This document shows positions 52,673 through 64,000 of a stretch of DNA of 64,000 bases, in pieces. The first letter of the stretch is position 1. Each line of letters opens with the position of its first letter. Both the position numbers and the translations under genes were made by a program. Origin of the DNA: Amorphochlora amoebiformis (Eukaryota > Cercozoa > Chlorarachniophyceae). The notes beneath the pieces are model-generated. The model ran no database searches and had not been told where the DNA came from. It saw only the letters and a list, made by a program, of their open reading frames with translations. Location: the NCBI GenBank assembly GCA_054601695.1, contig BAAHQB010000186.1, positions 124,001 to 188,000 of the forward strand. The letters run 5' to 3'.

Positions 52673-53165
52673 ATTTTCTCTTCACCAGTGACAACATAGC
52701 ATACCCTACATGCTGCACAAGTTGAGGTAGAGCATGAGACGATAGATAAGGAAGGTTTGCAGAGGTGGATGAGACGATAGTTAAGGAAGGTTTACAGGGA
52801 AGAGGGAGAGTCTAGAGGAACAAGAGGAAAGATGGATGCAAGAAGGGGGACCTCAAAAAGGGGACCTCAAAAAGCGGAGATTAAATAAAAATCGTTTTCA
52901 GAGCCCAAATCCCATCTCACCGAGATCAACTTGGGACGCCTCAATGCATAGTCAAAAAACGGATTCTCACACAACTGCGCGAGATTGCCAGCCATCAATC
53001 CCCCCGAAGGACGAAGACGAGATATCAAGACGAGGTCGGAGCCATCGGGGGTGTTTGTGTCCCGCGCATGTCCTTAAGATAGATGTGACACACTGCAATG
53101 TCACTGGGCCATGTCGTATATCTTTTACCCGCGCCCCAAGTCCGACACGTGCCAGTCAGGGAGGA
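52673..53165. promoter_or_regulatory. Divergent interval of genes F and G
   Basis: 493 bases of complex sequence between two outward-facing start codons. It includes a short direct repeat gatgagacgatag...aaggaaggttt (52735-52760 and 52768-52795) and a tandem ggggacctcaaaaag (52847-52875). A plus ORF runs through from 52836 in the gene G frame, so an upstream start cannot be excluded. Confidence 0.5.
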
Positions 53166-53990
53166 ATGGTGCCCATTCTCTTCCTCCTGGTCATCCTTTC
53201 CCGCCTCTGTACACCCGCCCCACACAGATGTGCCGACGTCACGCGTGCATATGGCCCTCCTGTGCCCTTAAGTCACTCAAACCTGCGCAACGGTCTCCGA
53301 ACGGCCCGTTTTCGCGCCTGCTACGGCAGAGGTCGGACTCATGAAGACTCGTCCGTGCGACCAGAGCACAAACTGGAGGCTCAGAGCAGTCTTAGAGATA
53401 CGTCGAGAGATCAAGATGTCCATTCTAATCCCGAATCTTCGAAGGAAACGAGGACATGGCTTCAGAAGCTGATATCTGGAGGGCCTGGGCTGTATGTACC
53501 CTTCCCGACCCTGTCCTTGAATTCTTCATAAACCCATGTAGTTCATAGAATGTTTTCGATTGAGTTTCTTAGTATGAATATGATGGTTTAGTGGGTTCGT
53601 AGTGAGAGAGAGAGGGAGAGAGAGAGAGAGAGTGGAAGGAAGAACACGTATAACACCACAAAAGAATTTCAGTACGAAAAGAATTTCAGTACGAGTCAGG
53701 CCATGAGCATCAATACTTGACTACTTTGACTTATTCGAACCCCTCAGGCCTACACGACGCGATACCCGCTCATATGTCTCAAACGTACGGATATTCACGG
53801 TACTTCTATGTACGTACATGTATACGAAAGCACTTCAAAAAATCGTTTTTACGTGAAGGTGTACTGAATGCATTTTGTATAGACATGTGTATATTTTGTA
53901 TTTTTGTGAATAAAATGAGGAATCGTGATAGTTTGGTGAACCTGTATTTGGTCGTTATATTTATGTCGAAAGGTGATAAATACAATATAC

Positions 53991-54028
<38 letters not shown>

Positions 54029-54103
54029 CATATATATATATATATAATATATACATATAATATATATATATATATATAAAATATATAATATAATATATGT
54101 ATA

Positions 54104-54162
<59 letters not shown>

Positions 54163-54166
54163 TTTT

Positions 54167-54261
<95 letters not shown>

Positions 54262-54304
54262 CCAAAAGAAAATAACTATTTTATACTACAAAGCTACAGT
54301 ATAC

Positions 54305-54391
<87 letters not shown>

Positions 54392-54572
54392 GGATATATA
54401 ATATATATATATATAGACGCACAATATTAGGATCCCAACATCAAGGTCTCGAGATCTAAACTAGTCACTTTTGTTGACGAAACAGGAGGTCATATCACAC
54501 TCAATATACAATTATATATATGTATACATATAGATATATATATATATGTATGTATATATGTATGTATATATA

Positions 54573-54623
<51 letters not shown>

Positions 54624-54974
54624 TATATGTGTATATACTACACACGTACATATGCAAGCGTATGTATTATGTGTATGTTTATATTTATAATGACGTCGCC
54701 ATTGGTGTGCCACCGCCTGTACCAAATATATATATATATATATGTATATATATAATGTATATTCATAACATAAAAAGATTTAAGCATACATATGTATACA
54801 TATTATTGTATTATATATGTACGTTTTTACATCTATTCATTTGTGATTGTGTACAAAAAAGAAGTTTTTTATTTATACATGATATATATAATATATACAT
54901 ATATATATATATATATATGCATATTATATATATGTGTATAATTACGTATGTGGATATATATGCGTATATATATA

Positions 54975-55020
<46 letters not shown>

Positions 55021-56264
55021 TTATATGTTACATATATATAATACATATATATATATATATGTATACATATATATAATATACATATATATATATGTATATA
55101 CTACATATGTCTTAAAATATATATATATGTATATATAATATGTATGTATTATATATAAATATATATATATATGAATTTTATACACATGCGTATATGCACA
55201 TATATAATATATTTATATATGTATATTTACATATAAACATACATATATATTTACACATTTTTACCGAAATATCCACACAAATTAGATGCTCGATATTTCT
55301 CGCTCGGGAGTCAACTTCTCATGGTCTCCATCGCATATATCTTGTTTCCCGTATTACAGAGGCTTATTGCGCCATCCCTAGAAGGTAACTATGTCTATCA
55401 TACAAATATACATAATACATAAATAAAAAAAGTTATCTATACATGTCTTTTGATATAAATATTATTATACATGTATGTATACATGTATATATATATATAT
55501 AACTATAAATGTATTATTTGCACATATATATATATATATATTATGTATAAATATACATTTATATATATATAGATAGATATATCATATTCAGCAATAACTA
55601 CACCTAGATAAATGTTTAGTTTAACCTTACTCGCTGCATTGTTCAGGAATTAACGTAGAAGAGGTTTCGTCGTCTATAACAGGGGAATTCGCGCCAGTTC
55701 TGGTCTGTTTCTTTCTATATGTATATATATATATATGTATACATACATGTATATATTATATTGTATGTGTATGTTATACCTATCCATATATATCTCTCTT
55801 TCATTCGCTCTTATCTCGCTCTCTCGTCTCCATATTGCTCTCTCTCTCTCTCTCTTTCTATATATCTCTTTCTTTCACTATTTCTCTCTCACACTCTTTC
55901 TTTCTCTCTCTCTCTCATACATGAATAAATATTATATACATATATATATATATACATATATATTTAGCTATATAATATATATGTATACGTATACATATGT
56001 CACGTGAATATGCAATGTATAAAATCACCAAAAGGTATATAGATAGACATAGATATAGGTTAGAACATTTAGATAGACGTAAATACATACAATAACTTCA
56101 GTATATCTGAATAGACATAAATATCTGATAGACATAAATGTATACTATGACTGTTAGTAAATCTAAATATATATATATATATAATATATATATATGCTAT
56201 AATCTTGAGTAGGACGTACTCTACGCCCTGCTGGCTAGTAACACCATCCAGACGCTACAAGTAA

Positions 56265-56312
<48 letters not shown>

Positions 56313-56722
56313 ATGTATACACATATATCTATTTACAGATATATTATGTATATATGGAATTATTTTACAATGTAAAACAAATATTTTTGTGTAAACCTGA
56401 TAAATATTTATACATGTATGTTAAATATGCGTATTAAATATATATATTATACATATATATGTATAAATATACATATATATATATATATACATATTTTAAT
56501 ATGTATACATATATGTACATATGTGTATGTACATATATGTATACATGTAGGTGTACATAGTATTGTATTCATGGATATGTACATGATAATATATAAATAT
56601 ATTATACGTATATATATATTTATATATATATGTATATATTCATATGTATTCCCAAAAGAATCGCCAGGACCGGATACAAGACGCTATCAACAAGGAACTA
56701 TGCCAACTGCGTGTTTTAGCTT

Positions 56723-56787
<65 letters not shown>

Positions 56788-56875
56788 ATATATATATGTG
56801 TGTTTTGTGTGTGTGTTTTGTGTGTGTATATTGACACGCCTCAACAAGGAACTTTGCCAACTTCATGTTTTAGCT

Positions 56876-56924
<49 letters not shown>

Positions 56925-56998
56925 ATGATGTATATATATAAAAAAATATTTGTATGTATGTACAAACGTAGATATGAAATTCGTAGTATAAATATAAA

Positions 56999-57053
<55 letters not shown>

Positions 57054-57417
57054 GTGTATTAGATATAAATATATATATGTATATATATATACATACATGT
57101 ATATATGTAAATATCTATATACTTATGTATGTATATCCATTTATACATACATATATGTGTATATGTGTATATTATATATACTATATACATATATATATAT
57201 ACATGCGTATATATTTATGTGTTTGTACACGCATATGCATTTACTATATATACATATATACATATATAGATAAATATTATATGTAGAGACATGTAAAAAC
57301 ATAGTAGAAGTATATATATGAATATTGACATATAATATATATATATATAGTTAGTATATATACGTATTTATGACCAAGCTAAAATACGAAGTTGGCAGAT
57401 TTCTTTGTTGATTACGT

Positions 57418-57454
<37 letters not shown>

Positions 57455-57528
57455 TACATATATATATATATATATATTTACATATATATATATATATGTT
57501 TTTATATATATATAGATAATAAATGCGC

Positions 57529-57570
<42 letters not shown>

Positions 57571-57731
57571 TACATATATATGTGTATATATACATATATA
57601 ATAAATGCACATATATATATATATATATTTTTTTGTATGTATTATTGTATATGTATATTAGGGAAGTAATACTCCTCGCTCGCGACCTCACAGGGCTTAG
57701 AGGGCTTGAAGCCAGGTTACCTGTATACATT

Positions 57732-57780
<49 letters not shown>

Positions 57781-58088
57781 GTGTGTACTCTATAAACGCA
57801 ATATTTATGCTCTAGAGTGGAAGTCTAAACGTATAAAGCATTATATATATATATATATATATATCCATCACAGAAAGTGGCTAGCATCCTTATGGAAATA
57901 CACTGACCTACTCGTATTTTCAAGCCGAGGCGATGAGCTCGTAAGCTATAAATTTACCCAGAAACATCCCGGATTTTGTTTTATCTAGAATTTTCTCCGG
58001 ATTTTTCCCTCTCGGCGTTTCTCGAAACCCCAGATCCCTGTCATTCTCTTTATGCTTATCAGCTTATATATTTGCAGATTCTATATTA

Positions 58089-58132
<44 letters not shown>

Positions 58133-58347
58133 CAATATATAAATATTATATATACACATATGCAATTATGTACATGTAAAACAATTATGTGTATAGAATT
58201 TAAATACATGTGGAATGTCATGAATAAAATATACCTAGGATAAAATATGTACAACCTTGTAGATATGTGAAAGAGATATAGCGAGAGTATCAAAGGAAGA
58301 ATGCAGGGTTTATATAAATACATACGTATACATCTTCGTTAATATAC

Positions 58348-58378
<31 letters not shown>

Positions 58379-58455
58379 ATATATAGGTCATATGCATATA
58401 ATTTGTACGTATAGAAATGTGAAATTTGAGCTTTATATGCATTTATATACATATC

Positions 58456-58521
<66 letters not shown>

Positions 58522-58640
58522 TATATATATACATATATATATATATATATTATCAGGAACGAATGCTGGAATATGATATTCTTTTTGGTCTTTATCAGTA
58601 CTTATACACGATCAAGGTACATACATATATATATCAAAGA

Positions 58641-58689
<49 letters not shown>

Positions 58690-59028
58690 GTATTGTACAA
58701 ATATAAGTAACAACCTACATGTATATATACATTTCAAGTGTTCGCATATACTCTATATATACGATTAAGGTGCCATAGACTATAACATAGAAAACTATTT
58801 ATATACCATTTAAATTGATATGTAATATAGGATATGGAATCACTTAAGGGGGATTCATTGAACGAAAATGTGGCTGAGCGTATACGTGCTACTGCAGATG
58901 AGGTGTATGTACACACATGTAAATATATAATTTCAGATATAGTATAAAAGGTACATATGTATCGTGTGGGTGTGTATACTTGTGTGTATATGTATTTATA
59001 TTTATATATGGATATACATATAAATATA

Positions 59029-59081
<53 letters not shown>

Positions 59082-59086
59082 GTGAA

Positions 59087-59122
<36 letters not shown>

Positions 59123-59290
59123 GCACAAAGGCTGGAAGAAACGCAGAGAAGCTACTTGAGCTAAGAACAATTCGTCTCGATACGGTATATCATTCATATA
59201 CATATATATACATACACATATATACATATATATATATATATATAATATACATATATATATATATATGTACATGGTGTGTGTGTCTGTTTA

Positions 59291-59333
<43 letters not shown>

Positions 59334-59775
59334 TATATATATACATATATGTACATATGTATTTAAATACATTCATTTATACAGATATGTTTGTGTACAC
59401 ATATTTATACATATGTAATTATGTATGTGTATATACATATACACATGTAAAGTATACGTAATATGTACATATTTATAGTATATACATATATATATATATA
59501 TATATATAAATTTATATATATATATATATGTACATGTATATATGTATAGTTTTACATATATATATATATATATATAGTTTTATGTGTATACATATATATA
59601 TATATATATTGACAATCTATATATATATATATATTTATATTACACATACGTATATACATGTACATATATATATATATATGTATATATACACATGTATACA
59701 TTTGTATATATTCATCCATTAGGAGGGGTCTGGAGCGCCCCCTGCTGTGTTTGCAATTCTGGTAACACTTTTAAA

Positions 59776-59816
<41 letters not shown>

Positions 59817-59880
59817 GCATATCACAAATATTTTTTTACTACATATGTAAATATTTATGTATATATTATATATATATACA

Positions 59881-59917
<37 letters not shown>

Positions 59918-60272
59918 GCATGTATACATAAAAATAAATATTCTATAATATGAAAATATTATGTATATATATGCATACTTCATGGTTATCTAAAATTATG
60001 TAATATTTCTTTTTACAGATGTCTCCCTGCTCATTTTCATTTAATTTCATACATATATCTGAATATAAAGAGTCCAGCTGGTCACTATCACTCAGAGTGA
60101 CACTCCAATATTGTCACACAGAGTGACACTCCAATGCTGTCACTCAACGTGACTCAGCATTAGCGTGTCACTTGACGAGACACACTATACATATATATAT
60201 ATATATATATATATTTAGACTTTTTTTTTCCTTGAATTGTTCTATTTTATACGTATATTGTAGTAGATACAA

Positions 60273-60313
<41 letters not shown>

Positions 60314-60523
60314 ATATATATATATACATATATATATATATTATATATTATATATGTGTATATATCTATCAATACACATGTGTATTTATTGTATATATAG
60401 GACTTTTTATCAATCTACATTCTAATCTCATATGCCGTGCTCTCTGCCAGCCGTGAAATAGAGGTCTTAAGCATATAAATTTAAATATAATACCTAAAAA
60501 AATAAAAATGTGTGTGCTTAATG

Positions 60524-60571
<48 letters not shown>

Positions 60572-61283
60572 CATATAGATATATATATAATATATATATA
60601 CATAAATATACATTATATAATATATATATATATGTATAAATATATATATATATATATTGATAAGCATATTTATAGAAATTCTTATAGACAAAATACATAT
60701 TTTGCACATACAATGAAAGCAAATAGATATGTATATCTACAGAGATACAGATATATGTTTATATACATATATATATATATATGTGTGTGTGTATACATAT
60801 ATATATATATATACATACATATATATATATACATGTATATATATATATTTTTTATGTATGTACACACATACACATATCAACATATACTACACATAGAACG
60901 TATTTGTATTAACATCTCCATTATAGATTCCTAAATTAAATACATGTATGTATATGCACATATAAGTATATATATAATGATATGTACCCTTGGTCGATGT
61001 TAAAAGAAAGCAAGCTGTTATACCCTATAATATGTACATATACATATATATCATATACAATGTTTGTATGTACATACATGAGCACATATATAGTAACATG
61101 TGAATATACATATATATATATACATATTTAAATTAATATATGTGAATGCGTAAAAATACATTATTATATTAATGAATATGATACATATATATATATATAT
61201 ATAGAAATATATATATATATATAATATATATATATATGTATATTAATCTATTGCAGCCCCTTCCCCTTCCTCGTTTGTCGATA

Positions 61284-61330
<47 letters not shown>

Positions 61331-61755
61331 CATATACATGTATGTATATTATATATATATACATTATTTATATATATATACATTATTTACATATATATAT
61401 ATATATATATGATGTACATATATATGTTCACCCACATGTATATACATGTGTTACACATATACATATATATGTATATATATATATAATATATATTAATCTA
61501 TTACAGCCCCTTCCCCTTCCTCGCATGTCAATAGAAAGCTGGTTGCTATCTCTCGCACGCGTTATGGATAGGTAATGTCTATCTACCTTATCAATTTTCT
61601 GTATATCTCTGGTTAATTTTCTGTGTCTCTGTCTTTCTCTTTCTTTCCGTTTATCACTTTTTCTCTTTTCTTTTCTGTCTGTTTCTTTCTAATTTTGTGT
61701 GTCTATATTATATATATATATATGTATACATATATATATATATGTATATATATAC

Positions 61756-61787
<32 letters not shown>

Positions 61788-62125
61788 TTATATATATATA
61801 TATATATATAATATATATATTTATATATGTATATTATACATCTGTCCGAATGCATAATGAATATGATCGAATGATTTCGCTTTAAATAGACTTGTATTAT
61901 ATGCAATATATGAATTATACTATGTACATACATGCTAAATGCATACGTATGATGCTAGCACTGAAAGCTGTATATGTATATATATATATATATACACATA
62001 CATATATACATATAATATATATGTATACATATATATATTTACATATATGCATACATAAATGCTACTATACATAGCACTATCACACATACTTCCCCATTTA
62101 TAAAATCTACAATATACATACATAT

Positions 62126-62167
<42 letters not shown>

Positions 62168-62691
62168 CTATCACACACACACACAAACACACACAAAAAA
62201 ATACACCCTACACACACAGAGATATGTCAACAAACACTCTCCCCCCCCCCCCCATTAGCACCGCGCAAGCGAAAGTCGACCAAAGCTCTCTGATAGCGGT
62301 CTCTCAGGAGGGAGTAAACATGGCTGCAACTGTCCCCGTGCCCGAGACGCCGGGTTGGGAACCAGTCGTGAAAAGCATTGTCGGAGAGTTATGGCCCAGA
62401 GTGAATGCAGAGGTCAGGGTGTGTGTGTACGTTATGTGTGGTATTTGTGTCTTTTTGTGTGGTTGGGGATTGTGTGTGTGTAATATGTATATATGTATAT
62501 ATTATATTTATATATATATATATATATATATGTATGTAAAAATATATGCACATACATACATACATATATATATATATGTATATATACATATATATATATA
62601 TGTATATATGTATATATATATATAGGTCAGGGTGTGTGTATGTTATGAATGGTACCTGTGTCTTTTTGTGTGGTTGTGGATTGTGTGTATG

Positions 62692-62730
<39 letters not shown>

Positions 62731-63014
62731 ATATATATATATATACATATATATATATGTAATATATATATATATATGATGTATGTGATGTATGTATATA
62801 TATACATATATTTATACATATACACACATATATATAATGTATATATATACATATATGTGTATATACATATATATAAAAATTTTAAAGATATATAGACATA
62901 TGTAATAGATATTATATAATCATATATACATACATACGCATATGTATACATAAATATGTATACACATATAAATATTTATGTGTATATACATATGTATTAC
63001 ATGTATACATATAT

Positions 63015-63049
<35 letters not shown>

Positions 63050-63134
63050 TTGTTATATTATAGGTGAGGGTATGTGTATGGTGTAATCTCTAGGTTATAT
63101 CTATGTTGGTATATATATGTGTTTTATGTATAAT

Positions 63135-63205
<71 letters not shown>

Positions 63206-63365
63206 TATGTATATATATATATATATATATATGTAGACATATATATGTAAATGTAGACATAAATGAATGTATGTTTGTATACATGTAGACATGTTTATAT
63301 TGAATTTTACATGTTTTATATATAATTATGAGAATACATATGCACACCTAAATGGGAACATGTAT

Positions 63366-63403
<38 letters not shown>

Positions 63404-63674
63404 TATATATATATATATATATATTCATATATGCATATGTACATCGATGTTATATAAACACACATAGATACATTTTATACATACACACAAAAATATTTTT
63501 CAATTTGTAAACATACACGCCCATATTTTCTACTCATTTACTTACATTCATCCCTGTACATGTAAATAGGCCGCATTATTCGCTATTCTAGCATCGATGC
63601 TCGTCGTCGTCCGCAGTCTTCTCAAAGATCTGGACAGGTTTCTACAAACTCCGAACCCCCCACAGAATGAATAG
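53166..63674 (+). CDS. Gene G: secretory-route membrane protein, DUF4239/bestrophin-like
   Basis: 17 exons: 53166-53491, 53748-53799, 54431-54488, 55286-55384, 55647-55720, 56213-56260, 56659-56723, 57662-57715, 57874-57940, 58557-58616, 58831-58902, 59131-59184, 59723-59761, 60401-60463, 61507-61571, 62259-62412, 63570-63674. All phases match; total 484 residues, stop TAG. It starts with a classic signal peptide ([19 protein letters not shown]) and a ~120-residue polar region. Two membrane segments follow ([33 protein letters not shown]), then a long helical soluble part with [20 protein letters not shown] and [12 protein letters not shown], then two more membrane segments ([26 protein letters not shown]). 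This layout and the AVFAIL/LLELR region resemble DUF4239 proteins, many of which are algal and plastid-directed; that assignment is tentative. I chose the start at the ATG of the signal peptide; the frame is open upstream to 52836. Confidence 0.85.
55796..55918. repeat. CT-rich tract in gene G intron
   Basis: Imperfect CT repeats with TTTC interruptions, about 75 bases 3' of exon 5. Confidence 0.85.
56840..57413. repeat. Direct and inverted copies of gene G exon 7 tail
   Basis: Exon 7's end (caacaaggaactatgccaac onward) recurs directly at 56840-56879 without a donor (TTGATAT instead of TTGGTCT), and again in inverted orientation at 57369-57413, where a GTCATA donor-like sequence is kept on the minus strand. 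Between them lies TA and AT-rich intron. This is the only inverted exon copy that I found. Confidence 0.85.
60019..60175 (+). other. Possible alternative terminal exon and 27-base minisatellite
   Basis: A strong acceptor (ttctttttacag) at 60018 leads, in the phase expected after exon 13, into 35 codons ([10 protein letters not shown]...) and TGA at 60124-60126. Skipping it joins exons 13 and 14 in phase, so it may be an alternative end or poison exon. From about 60080 the DNA is a degenerate tandem repeat of gagtgacactccaatattgt, about 27 bases long, three to four units, with self-complementary GTCAC/GTGAC. Confidence 0.5.
61242..61290 (+). repeat. Copy of gene G exon 15 head plus acceptor
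   Basis: ttaatctattgcag/ccccttccccttcctcg matches the true ttaatctattacag/ccccttccccttcctcg at 61493-61523 with one change, then CGC-ATG-TCA becomes CGT-TTG-TCG before the match ends at TA. It lies 5' of the exon and has an intact, arguably better (GCAG) acceptor. Confidence 0.9.
62413..63097 (+). repeat. Repeated donor/intron-start segment of gene G exon 16
   Basis: The intron start gtcagggtgtgtgtacgtta and the next ~55 bases (62413-62486) recur at 62625-62697 with about 90% identity, each after TATATAG or GCAGAG; a shorter relative begins at 63063 (gtgagggtatgtgtatg). The intron therefore contains three donor-like GTNAGGGT sites in tandem order. Confidence 0.85.
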
Positions 63675-64000
63675 AGAGGGAGAGAGGGAGAGGGAGAGAG
63701 GGAGAGGGAGATAGGGAGAGGGAGATAGGGAGAGGGAGAGAGGAAGAGAGAGAGAGGAAGAGAGAGAGGGAGAGGGAGAGAGGAAGAGGGAGAGAGGAAG
63801 AGAGAGAGGGAGAGGGAGAGAGGGGGAGGGAGAGAGGAGGAGAGAGGAACAGGGAGAGAGGAAGAGGGAGAGAGGGAGAGGGAGAGAGGGAGAGGGAGAG
63901 AGGGAGAGGGAGAGAGGGAGAGGGAGAGAGGGAGAGGGAGAGGGAGAGGGAGAGAGGGGGAGGAAGAGAGGGAGAGGGAGAGAGGGAGAGAGAGAGAGAG
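63675..64000. repeat. (GGGAGA)n tract downstream of gene G
   Basis: Begins immediately after the stop codon of gene G and runs to the window edge; same composition as 3330-3785. It must lie in the 3' UTR or downstream DNA. Confidence 0.95.

Noticed and set aside
52836-53165. In-frame upstream extension of gene G exon 1 (110 codons)
   Set aside because: It has low-complexity basic composition and would bury a clear signal peptide that begins at 53166. Kept as a possible alternative start only.

Overview
This window is nuclear DNA of a eukaryote. About half or more of it is microsatellite, mainly (TA)n, with long (GA)n/(CT)n tracts and some (TG)n. Most long ORFs in it are translated microsatellite (runs of YIYI, SLSL or RERE) and are not genes. 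Between the TA tracts lie short islands of complex sequence, typically 35-130 bases, almost all bounded by AG on the 5' side and GT on the 3' side. When the islands are joined in order their codon phases match, and this resolves seven spliced genes. The exon chains are my own reconstruction from splice signals, phase and family resemblance; no transcript was available.

Layout: gene A (minus, 1422-16177, 3' end not seen, function unknown); gene B (plus, 16350-18832, small membrane-anchored coiled-coil protein); gene C (minus, 19857-31037, BCP1/BCCIP family); gene D (plus, 31137-32514, ankyrin repeats); gene E (minus, 32902-38678, PH domain, 5' end unresolved); gene F (minus, 39361-52672, VPS9 domain, probable Rab5-type exchange factor); gene G (plus, 53166-63674, signal peptide and four membrane segments, resembling DUF4239 bestrophin-like proteins). 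A/B, C/D and F/G are divergent pairs with start codons about 100-500 bases apart. B/C and D/E are convergent. Nothing suggests that the seven genes form one pathway; they look like ordinary housekeeping and membrane-traffic genes.

The striking feature is inside the introns. At least a dozen introns hold a partial copy of the neighbouring exon together with its splice site. Copies of an exon's 3' end plus donor always lie downstream of that exon; copies of an exon's 5' end (with the acceptor where preserved) always lie upstream. In gene A one exon tail plus donor has been amplified into 26 tandem copies (7162-9348), so one 2.7 kb intron carries 25 extra donor-like sites. Many copies differ from the exon mainly at third codon positions. 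This is the best candidate here for an undescribed process.

The organism cannot be named. GT-AG introns, animal-style LINE debris (20475-20745), degenerate TTAGGG arrays and a signal-peptide-bearing DUF4239-like protein would fit a protist, perhaps an alga with a secretory-route plastid, but that is a weak inference.
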